Below, one piece after another: positions 47,375-58,639 of a stretch of DNA of 64,000 nucleotides. This stretch comes from Tetraselmis striata (Eukaryota; Chlorophyta; Chlorodendrophyceae; Chlorodendrales; Chlorodendraceae). The stretch spans positions 240,575-304,574 of the forward strand of contig VCJN01002289.1 of assembly GCA_006384855.1 (NCBI GenBank), written 5' to 3'. The translations under genes and the position numbers were made by a program. Position 1 is the stretch's first letter; each line of letters starts with the position of its first letter. The notes beneath the pieces were generated by a model, which did no database searches, was not told the origin of the DNA, and saw nothing but the letters and a program-made list of their open reading frames with translations.

Positions 47375-48432
47375 TGTGCTGCTAAAACCGAGTCGACTGG
47401 CCTGTCGTCGTTGGTCGTTGGTTGCTTCAGCAGGTTGCGCAGCCGTGTCCGCCCGCTCGTCGACCTTGGCGGTAGCAGCAGCAGGCAGCTAGTAGCAGCA
47501 CTGCCGGCGGCGTACAGCAGTACTTATTGTACTCGCTTGTCGGTGGCGAGGGCGGTCGGCGTCACTGTGGGGTGAGGATGTTAATGGCTGGTTCTCTGGC
47601 GAACGTCGCTTATATGGACGGCGGCTTCTACAGCGAGTCGGCGACAGCGAGTGCGGGTCCGGGGGCGATATCGGAATATGGGAGGAAGCCGATCGCGCGA
47701 TCCCCTTCCTGCGCACACTACCGCCAGCTTCCGAGTAGCAACTGCAGCAGCAGTACTACCGGCACTGCAGCAGCCAAGTACCACCAGGCGTCCTGTGAAG
47801 CAAATATCATCGCCAAATATGATCTGCATTAGTATGATTATACGAGGTACCGACGCCTAGGTCATCCTTATAGTCGATCGATTTTACAATAAGTTTACGA
47901 ATTTGCGAATCTGGGATTGTTATAGCTACTCCATATAGAGTCGCTGGTCGCTATATTCACGGGATTAATTAGGTTGTTTATGTTTTCAATATTTGCTATA
48001 ATCCTTCTACATGATACTTCATACTTTTATTTTGGTGATTTCCGATATCGCCTTCTGCTGCTAGCTCATGTAATTTTATACTTCATGCGCTCGTAAGCGC
48101 GCGGCGATACTAAACTGAATGTGCCGTCAGTACTGTACACCGGTAGCTTAATTTGGCAACATTCAAGTTTCTGCGCGCCTCACAGTTGTGTCCTATTTAG
48201 GATGAACAGTGCACTTCGTAACAGGCATCAATTAGTAAACATCGCTCGGGAGGGCGGCCTCCCTATGGCCGACCGCTGCGGCGGGCTCGATACCTCCTGC
48301 GTGCTGCCCCGAACCATCAGCCCGACTCGAGAGCTAGCAGCACCGCCGCGTGCCTCCCTAGCGTTCCTGCTGGAGGTTATCGCCGCGGTGTTAAGACGCT
48401 GCTGAGCTGAGGAGCGCTGCGAGCCTCGGCGG
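47375..48432. promoter_or_regulatory. Divergent intergenic, H+-ATPase / TAM41
   Basis: These 1.06 kb between two start codons must hold both promoters. The half next to the ATPase is GC-richer. The centre (47880-48120) is AT-rich and holds one copy of the short repeat shared with 31073. I see no clear TATA box or named operator. Confidence 0.45.
48030..48074 (+). repeat. Short dispersed repeat (with 31073)
   Basis: TTTTGGTGATTTC and GATATCGCCTTCTGCTGCTA, then CTCATGTAA. Nearly identical to 31073-31122 over about 45 bases. Confidence 0.65.
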
Positions 48433-48632
48433 ATGGCGACGCGCGCCGCGAGCGCCGGCAGGTGCTGCTTCTCGCGGCGGTTCGGCGCCAGTTTGTCCGC
48501 CGCCGCCGCCGCCAGCCCGCTGGGCGGCGAGGGACTCGAGCTGGAGGAAAGCCTGGAGCAGTTCCCGCCTGTGAGGCATGCCTTTGCGTACGGCTCAGGT
48601 TTGGCCGGGCCGTGTGGAGAGCGGCAGCGGGT

Positions 48633-48663
<31 letters not shown>

Positions 48664-51600
48664 CACGCGGGGTCGAACTTTGGTTCGAACTTCGTGGGAG
48701 TGAGATACAGGCCGCGCGCACACCTTTTCTTGATGTTATTCCGGGTGATACTGGTGCGAGAAGGGGCTCCTTCATTCCACCGAGACACCGTGAATCATCT
48801 CAATACCAGGGACTAGTAATAAAGGGCGTCGCCAGACCCCAACGCGCAAGGGAATATGGGTATGTTCTCAAAGTAAATGTGGGCCGTTTCCGGTGGCTCG
48901 ACCAGTGGCGGTCGATCCCGAAAGACCGCGAGAAGCCCGCCTGCCCACCTCGCCACCACTGCCTGTCTACCTCAGCATCATCTCCCCGTCTATCCGTCCG
49001 CTTGCCTGCCAGGCGTGTTCCAGCAACCGGGGCTGTATCGCCCGGATGGGAGCGGCGGCGCCCCCATGATCGACTTTGTGCTGGTGGTGGACGACCCGGC
49101 CCGCTGGCATTCAGAAGTACCCCCCCCCCCCCCCCCCCCCCGAAACCCCATGCCTGCTAGCACCTATCGACCTGATCGGCTTTGTACCTCATCATGCCGC
49201 CGAGCTGAGGCAGTAATATATCAGCTGTGGCACCCGCCAAGCTGCTGCTTTAGGCTTAGGCTGCTGCATCAGAAACCGGAGTAATCATATACTTTCCCAC
49301 AAACGTTGAGGCCCCTGGGCGTTACAGAGAGACAATGCTGCGCAGTGAATGACGGCAAGCATGCAGGTGGCGCGGCACAGCCACCATCATCATGAAGACA
49401 CGATGGGATGGGAGCTGGCAGGACGGCAAGCGGCAATGGGGCGATGCGGGGATGCGGGCCCGCGGCTCACCCGCTGGATGCCGTCCCCCGCCGCGCAGAA
49501 CCTCCGCCTGAACCGCAGCCACTACTCCTTCCTGGGCGCGCTGGGCGCCGACGCGGTGCCCCCCCCCCCCCCCCCCCCCCCACCCACCCAAAAACCAACA
49601 GCCCTGCGGCCCAGCACTTGCATGTCCCCCTCAGGCCCGGGTCAGCCACTCCGCCGTCTAATGCGCCGCCCATCTGAGTGAGCACCGCCGCGGGGTGGGG
49701 AATCGATGGCAGGTGACTGCGTGCGCGGAGCACATCGGCGCCGGCGTCCACTTCAACACGCTCGTGCCCTGGCGGCAACAGGCGAGCCTTCCCCCCCCCC
49801 CTCAATAACCACACACCCTTGTGTATACCCCTGATTGTAAGCCTCAAATCAGGCGTGCATTGTACATCCGCTGCGCTTTCATCTGCATTTAACCCCTGCC
49901 GGTGGTGGTATCGGCGGGTGGGCGGCAGGTGATGAAGTACGGCGTGGTGAGCGGCGCGCGGCTGGCGGGCGACCTCACCGCCTGGGACGCGCTCTACATC
50001 GGCGGGCGCATGCACAAGCCGGTGCGCACGCTCGTGGAGGACGGCGCCATCGCGGCCGCCAACGCCGCCAACCTCGCGGCCGCGCTGCGCGCCGCGCTGC
50101 TGCTCCTGCCGCCGGCCTTCTCCACCGAAGTGAGCCCCCCCCAGCCCCTTCCCTCACCCTCCCCCAGCCCCCCTCTCTCCCACTCTCCCTGGCGCCGATG
50201 CGAGTTTGTGTCAGTGGTTTGCGATACTGATCAAAAGCGTCCCGCCATAGAGCCCCAGCGGAGTTGGGGTTGCGGCGCGGCTGACGGGCGGTGCGCCCCG
50301 CGCGCTCTCAGATGCTGCTGCACACCATCTGCGGGCTCTCCTACGGCGGCGACGTGCGCATGGGGGTGGCGGAGGACGGCGGCAAGGTGGCCAAGATCGC
50401 GGCGGGCAGCCGGGAGGGGCTGCTGGCGCTCTACGCCGGCGCGCTGCAGGTAAACCCCAAGCATACCCCGTTGTGCCGCCTGGCCCCCTCCGGCCTGGCT
50501 GCCACCCCCCTGGGCTATGGGGTGGCGGCGGCGGTGCAGGTGCGGGGTGAAAAGCCCTAAGCCCTAAACCCTTCAACACCCCAAAGTGCCACCAGTCAGC
50601 AAACCCTACATAATCCTCCGACGTAAAGGCTTAAAACCCTCAGAATTCTAGTTAGGGTTTATGGTTCTAAACCCTGTTCCCTGACAAATATCCCAAACAG
50701 TAACCCTAACAAACATCCCAGACCGAATCATACACCCCGAGTCAGAAACCCTAACACAGATCCCCACGCCCTACCCCGCAGCACCAATCGCACGCTGCTC
50801 AGCCGCCTCCGCATCCTGCCGGCTGCCTGGGAACCCCCCCCTGGAGGACGGATGTGGCGGGGCGCGGACGCTCACCCGCACTTGGCGGACTGGGGCCGGC
50901 ACGGCGTAGCCTAGGGACTCTGGTGATGCGGGTGCGCGTGTACCTACCTACGCACGAGGGAGGGGTTGCGCGCCGCACCCGCATTCTTGTGCTGCAGCGC
51001 TCGAGCAGAAATGCGCGGTGGGCTTTATTATTGATTAGCATTTAACATTGCTATTGTTATTGATTAGCATTTAACATTGCTATTGTGGTGTGCTTTGTCA
51101 TTTAGTATTCATTCATTAGTAATACTGTTATACGGTGTACTTAAGTTAGCATTACTTGAGAGGGGGGGGGGGGGGGGGTGGGGCTCCGAGCACATTCCTC
51201 AGCCATAGCAGAACTGCCCCCAGAATAGGGCTGGACGGTCCCGCCTCCATCAACCCATAGTCCCACCGTCAGTGCCGCGTGGGTTTCCTCGCGCGCTGAG
51301 TGTGGCGCGGCGGCCGTCCCGGCCAGGCAGCCCAAGGCGCGGGGCTCCTGCACGCGGCGCCCTCCGGCTGGGCGCAGCCGGCGGACCACGCCAGCCGGGC
51401 CGACCTGTTTGCCCGGCTGCCACAGGTGGGCCGGCCCAGTTCCCCCGGCCCAATCCCCCCCCCCGGGGCCCCCTCCATTAGCGCCCCTCCCCTCTTGCGC
51501 CCCACTCGCACACGCAATCGGCTGGGTCTAGGGCTAAATTTAGGGTTCCGGGCGTTGACCCTGATGTATATATATGGGATAACCTGAACCCACCCACACC

Positions 51601-51956
51601 CCGCGAGCCGGGACTCTGCGTGGTCCGTGGGAGCCGGGCCTCCTCGAGGCGGTGCTGAGCGCCCCGCGTGTGGCTGGCCGCCGGGGCAGGGGGTGCTGGC
51701 GGAGGCAGCGGCTTTGACGGGGGCTCCGTGGGGGGGCGGGCCGGCCGGGGAGGGGCGGCCGGGCGGCGCGGCGGCGGTGGCGGAGGCGGCGGTGGCCAGC
51801 GGGCGGCACGGGGCGCTGCTGGCGGCGGCGCTGGCGGCCATCGTGCGGCGCTCGAGCGCGCGGCAGGCGGCGGCGGGGCTGCTCGCGGCGGGGCCCACCC
51901 GGGCGGCGGCCTACGTGGCGGCCAAGCTGCGCAAGGCGTGGCGGCAGCGCTCCTGA
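48433..51956 (+). CDS. TAM41: Mitochondrial CDP-DAG synthase TAM41
   Basis: TAM41 (Mmp37) converts phosphatidic acid and CTP to CDP-diacylglycerol on the matrix face of the inner mitochondrial membrane, the first step to cardiolipin. The N-terminus (MATRAASAGRCCFSRRFGAS) is Arg/Ser/Ala-rich and lacks acidic residues, as in a mitochondrial presequence. Nucleotidyltransferase motifs are FAYGSGVFQ (about 51-59) and DFVLVVDDP (76-84). NLRLNRSHYS, VHFNTLVPW, MKYGVVS, DALYIGGRMHKPV, GLSYGGDVRMG and the C-terminal IVRRSSARQAAAGLLAAG follow. Exons 48433-48598, 49013-49116, 49499-49555, 49713-49781, 49929-50129, 50312-50449, 51327-51425 and 51690-51956 sum to 1,101 nt (366 aa), the family length. The intron after 49781 needs a GC donor (GCGAGC). 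Exon 7 is the least conserved and its acceptor the least certain. Confidence 0.92.
49839..49890 (+). repeat. Intronic repeat family, TAM41 intron 4
   Basis: AAGCCTCAAATCAGGCGTGC then ATTGTACATCCGCTGCGCTTTC: a short, diverged member collinear with the SMC1 intron copies. Its host intron has a GC donor and a C run. Confidence 0.45.
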
Positions 51957-52839
51957 CCGCACCACTGGGTGCAACCCGCCGCCAGAGACAGCCCGTCATG
52001 GTCGAACTAGTTCAATTGGGAAGCGAGGAGTGCCAGTGAAATTCCCTCCAACTTTGTTCCCCGCTCAGTCTTTGATGCTAAACAGGCCAACTGTCTTACG
52101 TCCCGGGGGTGCAAACCCGCGCAGTAGGATCCACTAATGAAAGCGCGTAGCGTGCCGCCCTCTGAAGGCCAGTAAGGGTGCTACTGTGATAGGGGGGAGA
52201 CTGTAAAGTTTAAGAGTGTTACGCCATTGGGGGGGGGCAAAGATTCGGAGGGCATGTTGCGCTCTACCCACATCCCTACTATGGGCGCAAGGATGGATGA
52301 TAACGACAAGCAGCGGCGTACGTGTGTCAAGGTAGTGTCTACACTGTCCTGTCTATTGGGGCAGTTTCAGGGCCCGGGGGGGCTTTGGAGGCCACACAAC
52401 AGGGGCCATGCAACAAACATGGAAGGTGTAGGCCGCCGGTCGTGCGTAAATGAGCGATGCCGATGCTAACACGAGGGGGGGGGGGAGGCCTGTTGTTGGC
52501 GACCCGGGCGTGTCGAAGCAGACGGGCTAGTCTGGAATCCAATTTCAATGCGCCGGCTCGCCCAAGCCGAATGGTGGGGCGCGTCCTGCGGTGGCACTTG
52601 GTGACTTGCCACCTGTTGACGTGGTCGGCCAACACGCACAAGGGGGGGTAGGTTGCCTTCCACGACCCCCGCGACAATGCCTTCCGCGTCGCTGTCGGCG
52701 CCGAGAAGTTGGTGCAGGTCCTGTCAAATGCACATGCGCGCAAGCATCTAAACGAATGCGCGCGTAATAAGGACGAAGCAAAGCAAGTCATCGTTTACAG
52801 GTTGCCAGTGCGATACTCTCACCAATGTTAACACTAGGG
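51957..52839. other. Intergenic after TAM41
   Basis: No gene is recognised. Short G runs occur (52231, 52477). The right part may be the eroded 3' end of the ankyrin pseudogene that follows on the minus strand. Confidence 0.45.
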
Positions 52840-53600
52840 GCCAACAACGGAGTAGTAGTAGTGAGTAGTAAAGACGCCCCAAGGGGGTGTTCTTTGGGGC
52901 CCTGGGGTGGGATGAGCGCGGGCCGGCGCCGCGGTGTCGGCGACTTGCCTGTGTGGTGCGCTTTGAAGGCCGCAATGTGGTTGCTTGAGGGAGGTTGCCG
53001 CCGGATGTTGGCTTGACTCAGCCGACGCCGCACGGCGGTACCTCTTCCACTCGGAGGTGGTGCGCGATCCATTCCAAGGCATGCGGCGATGCGTCGCTGG
53101 CCTTGAGGCATGCGAGGGCGTCCCACGGAAACACTTGAGCACCTCCAGGTGGCCTCCCTCGGCTGCGGCAAGGCACGTGGCGTCGCCTGGGCATTGCAAC
53201 GCCTCCGAATGGCCGCCTCTGGCGAGATGAGCGCGTGTCATTTGACCCAAAGGGCAGCCGCGCCCCATGCCGACTTATTCAACAGCCCCACGTATCCCCA
53301 AGTGCCGTCATCCCAAGGGCAGCCGTGGGCCCCGGCCCACTGCTGCACCTCCAGGTGCCCGCCCTCAGCCGCCTGAGCGCAGGTGTTTGCGTCCCAGGGG
53401 CAGCCCTGCTCCCTCGCCCACCGCAGCATCGGCAGGGCAGCGGTGGGCGAGGGAGCAGGGCTGCCCCTCTCCGCGCCTGGCCAGGGCAGCGCAAACGCAT
53501 ACGCCCCAGGGGCATCCCTGCCCCTTGGCCCCAGTGAAAGAACTCGCCCTCTCGGCGATACCGGTAAAAGGAAGCAAAGGCAGCTGAGAGGAAGGATTGC
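52840..53600 (-). pseudogene. Decayed CPWD-type ankyrin repeat gene
   Basis: The minus strand encodes pieces of ankyrin-like repeats of the form GCPWD..T...AAEGGHLEVL.WA. One example is EQGCPWDANTCAQAAEGGHL, followed by GAHGCPWDDGTWG. A little further on, in another frame, come AAEGGHLEVLKCFRG and RRMPWN. At least two frame changes (near 53240 and 53500) and missing repeat consensus positions show decay. Such repeats are common in expanded families of algae and amoebae. I see no intact start, and no intron with a C run. Confidence 0.65.
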
Positions 53601-53775
53601 TGGGAGCAGTGGGCGCGGGAGAAAGTCTCTGGGATCGTGCCCGGGTGCATGGAATCGTGGGGCCCCGACCAATTCAGGTGTGGCCCTGGCCAGATAGATA
53701 GATTAAATAGCGCTGCCACCGGGGCGGAGGGCGGGGGCATCATGCTTGCACGAAGGTAGGTAGGGGGGGGGGAGG

Positions 53776-56533
53776 CTACAGGAGAGCCGCCAGGATGGCG
53801 ACCAGCAAGGCGGCGCCCATCAGAGGCGCAGCGCCGCGCGGCGCCGCGCTGTCGGTGAGGACCTGGGCGGTGTCGTTGGCGCCCCCGAGGGACGCGCCCG
53901 GCGGGGCGGGCTCGCAGCCGGCCTTGACGCGGGCGACGGCCTCCTCCACGACGCGCAGGTCGCTCAGGCCGCTGTCGACAGCCGGCCCCTCCACCGGCAG
54001 GTCCGTCACCAGCTGGCGCGCCGACATGAGGCCCGCGCTCACGGCGTCGCCCGCTGTGGACATCGCCCCGGCCGCCAAGCGCACGGGCGCGAGGTCGCAC
54101 GGGGCGGCCTGCCCGGGGAGAGAGGGGCAGGCGGAATCGTCAGCGGGCCGGGCTCGCACGGCGGCCGTGCAACACCTCATGATACGCCGCGATACCTCAT
54201 GATACCCCAGTTGACCGTCCATGCAACGTTGATACGTGTGATGTACATGTGGCTGACGGATGTCACGTTCTTTGGGGGGATGGGGGGGCAGTGAGGTCGG
54301 CGTGCTGGAAAGGGTCGGCTTGGGGTCGGTCGCAAGGGGGCGGGGGGGGGGGGGGGGGGGGGGGGGGGGCGGCGGGCTACCTGGGCGGTGGTGCAGCACT
54401 CCGCCGTGAAGGGGCCGCGGCCGAGCGGGTCGCACGTGGCCACGAGGTCGGCGCCGCAGCCGCACATAAAGTCAAACAGCGGCTCCGCGGTCGCGGGGAG
54501 CAGCGCGGCGCAGCCGCTGTCCAGCAGCGCGCGGCAGGCGTCGCTGCAGAGGGCGCCGCCGCCGGCGAGCTGGTCCCACGGCGCGGGCGGGCCGGCGAGG
54601 TCGATGCCGCACGTGTCCGCCAGCGCGGGCGCGCAGCGGCAGTACGTGGCGTGCGCGGCCTGCAGCCCGGAGCTCTGGCACGCCGGGTTGGACAGCCCCG
54701 CGGTGCAGGCGTCCCCGCAGAGCGCGGCGCCGTTGGCGGCGAACACGTCGCTCGCGCTGCCCGACAGGTCCAGCCCGCACAGCGCGCCCGTGCTCACCAG
54801 GCACTGCGCCTGCTGGCACGCCACGGTGTCCGGCCCCGCGATGGCGCTGAGCGCCGGGATGTTGGCGTTGGCGCAGGTCGCGGACTGGATGACGTCCCCG
54901 CACTCCGTGCTGCACACCTGCCATTGAAGGCGGCGGGTGGGGGGGGGGGGGGGGGGGGGCTGATGCGTTGCTTTGCGACAGTAACTCCGCACACGTAATT
55001 CGTGGATTCCTCTGACCGCGGGACGGTTTCAGATTCACAACCCAACAGTTCACACGTCCATCTTTATACACGCCTTCCTAGCTGTGGCAAGACATCCCGA
55101 CAGGTTGCCGCGCATCCCCCATAACGACGCCTTGATATCCCCGGCGCCATTCTCGTGTCGCTCCCCCCCCCCCCCCCCCCCCCCCCCCCCGCAACCACAC
55201 ACACACCAGGCTTCTGTCCACCTCCGTGCTTATGGTGGCAAATCCTGCAGTGCGTGAGCAATAGGCACCCGTCCAGCACACTGTGGGTGCCTGCGTCCTG
55301 TACCTTGGGCAGCGCGGTGCCGCTGAACGCGAGTGCGGAGGAGGTGTCCACGCTGCCGCACGCCTCCACGACCGCGGCCGCGCAGTCCAGGCTGGCGCAC
55401 GCGGTGCCCTGCGGCCCGTACTGCGTTGCGTACTGCGCCAGGACGGTGCCGCTGCAGGTGGGGGACGACAGCGCGTCGGCGCACGCCTGGAATGGGCGGG
55501 TGCAGGGTTTCGAATAATGAGGAGGTTTCGGCGAGCTTGGCTTTTTCCACTTCTCATACACAGGGCGAAAACGGTCGAGAGGGTGCGGCTCGCCCACCTG
55601 GCTGCAGAAGGCGGTGGCGGACTCGGGTCCGAGCTGGTTGCTGGTGATGTTGCCGCACGCCGCGAGGGCGACGTCGGCGCACTGACGGTAGCGGCACGCG
55701 GGCGAGTCGGGGCCGGCGACGGCGGTGAGGTTGGCCGGCACCTTGCCCGGCACGGCCTTGCAAGCGGGCGACGCGATCGCGGCAGCGCACGCGGTGCTGC
55801 AAACCGCATCCGTGAGGCCGTCGGAGGAGCCGGGCCCGCATGCCGCGTTGACACCCGCCGCGCAGGTATTGGCGCGGCAGAGCAGCCCCTCCGCGCCGCG
55901 CTGTTCCGGATCCAGGTTCATGTCCACCAGCTCCGCGTTGAACGGCGCGCACACCGGCGCGGACAGCGCCTCGCCGCAGGCGACGCTGCAGGAGTCTGCG
56001 TTGCACGCCGAGTAGACCTACGAGACCGGCGGCCAGGCCGGGGGGGGAGGGCGCGTTGGTCGGGTTTAGCGGGCGGGGCGACCGCTGAGTGGATGCAGCA
56101 AGTCGTTGTCACTGAGCCAGTTTCTCAAAGCCTCAAAGGGTTTAGGATTAGGTGGGGAATACGCGAGGTGGGGAGAGGACAGAGGGGGAAGCGGTGGCAT
56201 CGTCTGCGGGGCACTCGCCGGTCCGATGCAGTCCAAGCTGTCACAAGAGCGCACGAGGCCGGCGCCAGTCTCGGTTCCCTCGCACGGACCGCTGGCGGCG
56301 GCGGCCACGCAGGCGGGCGCGCAGAACTCGGGCTTCTCGTCGTAGGGCGGCTGCAGCGACTCGAGCACCAAGTTGGCGCCCCCGCAGTTCTGCAGCAAAT
56401 GCCCGCTGCAGGCGAGATTGCCCAACAGCCCCGTCGCCGGAGCGGGGATCCCGATGAGTAGCAGCAGGAGCGTGCACGACATGGCCACCATCAAGCGCGG
56501 CCGGGCTGGGGTTGAGAAGGAGGAGGAACGCAT
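53776..56533 (-). CDS. Secreted Cys-rich, GPI-like protein
   Basis: I do not recognise the family. The N-terminus has a signal peptide: a basic start, then MVAMSCTLLLLLIGIPAPATG. The mature part has roughly 85-residue Cys-rich units recurring as CS..C......S..C, then an AV.GPDS.AC...QC segment and A.CG. Examples are TAVAGPDSPACRYRQC, SAIAGPDTVACQQAQC and QYGPQGTACASLDC. The C-terminus ends in a hydrophobic stretch (LMGAALLVAILAALL) directly before the stop, after a small-residue region, as in GPI-anchor signals. Exons (minus): 56533-56219, 56017-55598, 55486-55304, 54917-54381, 54108-53776. All phases are zero, giving 595 aa. The first intron requires a GC donor (GCGAGT). A role in the cell wall or at the surface is inferred. 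A partial copy of intron 1 and the start of exon 2 lies at 57884-58253. Confidence 0.8.
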
Positions 56534-57883
56534 CGCGGCGTGTCGTCAGTTCGTGAAGTAGTAGAGTACCGTTGCCGCGTCGACAGTTGGTAGTTGGGCG
56601 CGCGCCCGCGGCTGTGGCTGCCGTCGGAACTACGAGACGGTGCCTGTGGCGAAAAGCGGCCGGCGTCGCGGATTACTATCGCCACGGATACCTCAGAACC
56701 GCAGACGTCTTGGTTGCCCACGCCCCTGCTTGCGGGTGACTGGAAGGGCGATACAGAGGCGGGCGGGAAGGTCGTACTTCGCTACCCAGATGCGGGTGCG
56801 AAGTGCGGGTCCAGTCGTCGTCGATGTCGCCAGCGTACAGTCGCTATCATCGCGCGCGCAGCTTCTCAACAGCCAGGTGTGCTTTATAGATCCGGACGAG
56901 ACACGGATGTAATATACGGATTTTCTACTCGCCATCAGCATATTCTTCTGCATCAGGACGATTTCGCGCCAAATAATTAGATTCAAAAATGCAGTACAGA
57001 TGGCGATGATACCCGTATGTGAGCAGTACAGATACTGTACACGGGCGACGTTACATCCCCTGTACCGACTAGGGTGTAACTACTGCCACGGCAAGGTCAG
57101 CCAGATGCTCATGCGCAAGGCGGGAGACACAACGTGCAATGGGCAACCGGGCAAGTAGCACGAAGATGGCGATGGCGACGATGGCAGCAAACAGCCAAGC
57201 AGGAGGGCTGATTGAAGTCAGGCCCCCACGCCACCCGGTCATATTTCAAATGGACACAGTGACTACCGCATCTGGACACATGGCGCACGCTCACACGAGT
57301 GAGTGATTTCCTGTTATACTTATTTGCGTACGCACAAACCCACACATCTGCATCATTTCGGGATTACAGTCGTCTCTGACACGGCACATCACGCGTGATA
57401 ATGTAGAGCCCCTGCTTTAAGCAGCCACGTAGGAATGAATGAAGGATGAGCATAAGCGCCAGCCGAACCCGTGAAAATGACATCTGCAGTGTGAAAAAGG
57501 CAATGCCGGTGCGCTGGCGGCCAGCTTCCGCGCAGCACGCGAACTACCTACAACAATTTGAATCTTCTTACAACCTTATTCCTGTGCGATTTTGAAAAGC
57601 TGCACAAGCTCGCTGTGCTCCAGCCCGGCTGCATAATCCCGCCTAGGGCGACCGTAGCACGCTGTCCTTTGAAGGCCAAGCCCCTAACTCCCTTCCTCTG
57701 AGCAGCTGGCACAGTGATTCCTCGTGGGCTACGCCCCTCATACATCTTTGGAGGATTATAATAAACGTTCCAAAGGCCTATGGAAACACAGTGTTTACTG
57801 TGGCTGAGTGTTTTGGAGTTTGTTTCGCATGCTCCCTAGATTGATGTCAGGCCGCAGTCAGAGCGCATAGTTTACCGCGCCTC
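56534..57883. promoter_or_regulatory. 5' flank of the Cys-rich gene
   Basis: No gene is recognised in these 1.35 kb. The 200 bases next to the start codon (reading leftward) should contain the promoter. I see no repeat family or RNA gene. Confidence 0.4.
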
Positions 57884-58253
57884 GAGTCTGCGCTGCACGC
57901 CGAGTAGACCTACGAGACGGGCGGCCAGACCGGGCGGTGGGGTTTTTGTTGGGGTGGGGGGGGGGGGGGGGTCAGGCATTGCAAGCGGGGCGGTCACCGA
58001 GTGGGTGCAACAAGTCACTTTCAACGAGTCAATTGAAAATCGGTGACGTTCAAACTTGAATACCTCTGAGCTTCCCCAATTGTTTTCCAAGAGAAGAGTT
58101 GGACATTGTGTTCGGATGATATAGGTATCATGTAGGCTTAAAGTTTCTTGATATGAGAGGGGTGCTGGGAAAGGGGGGAGGGGGAGATCCAGGGGGGTAA
58201 ATGGGGAATACGCGACGTGGGGAGAGGACAGAGAGGGGCGGTGGCGTCGTGGA
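57884..58253 (-). pseudogene. Partial duplicate of the Cys-rich gene
   Basis: Two blocks match the Cys-rich gene in order. 57884-58030 matches 55992-56115 (first codons of exon 2 plus intron 1), and 58199-58253 matches 56151-56206 (intron 1). The first block keeps CACGCCGAGTAGACCTACGA, which spans the exon 2 acceptor. A G run and unrelated sequence separate the blocks. No other exon of the gene is found nearby, so this is a fragment. Confidence 0.7.
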
Positions 58254-58304
58254 TATAGTGGAAGAAGGAGAACCCATGTTCTGTGCTACAAGTGGGAGTC
58301 CAAC

Positions 58305-58369
58305 CCTGGTCTCTTGATTGACAGCTCGGCACCTTGGCTCCGAAACCGCGTTGAGATATCAAGCTCGGA
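58305..58369 (+). repeat. 65-bp direct repeat, copy 1
   Basis: GGTCTCTTGATTGACAGCTC, CCTTGGCTCCGAAACC and TTGAGATATC..GCTCG recur at 58906-58972 in the same orientation with few mismatches. Confidence 0.8.
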
Positions 58370-58639
58370 ATGCTCCGGAAATTTCCGGAACCTTCCCGCG
58401 CCGATTCGTACAACGGCCGCCGGCATCCCCGGCACCGGAGGGTTGGTGGCAGCAGCTCTAGACCCTTCGACAGCACTGGGTATTTAGGCGGGACACGGAT
58501 TCGGCACAGTCCATCCCTTTTGTTGTTGCTTGCGCAACAGACAATCGCATGGTGCATTGCGCCGTGAGGGACCGTGCGCTCGGCATCATCGGTGCACGTA
58601 ACACCTCCGCAGTAATGGCGTTCCGCTGCTAGGTTGTTC

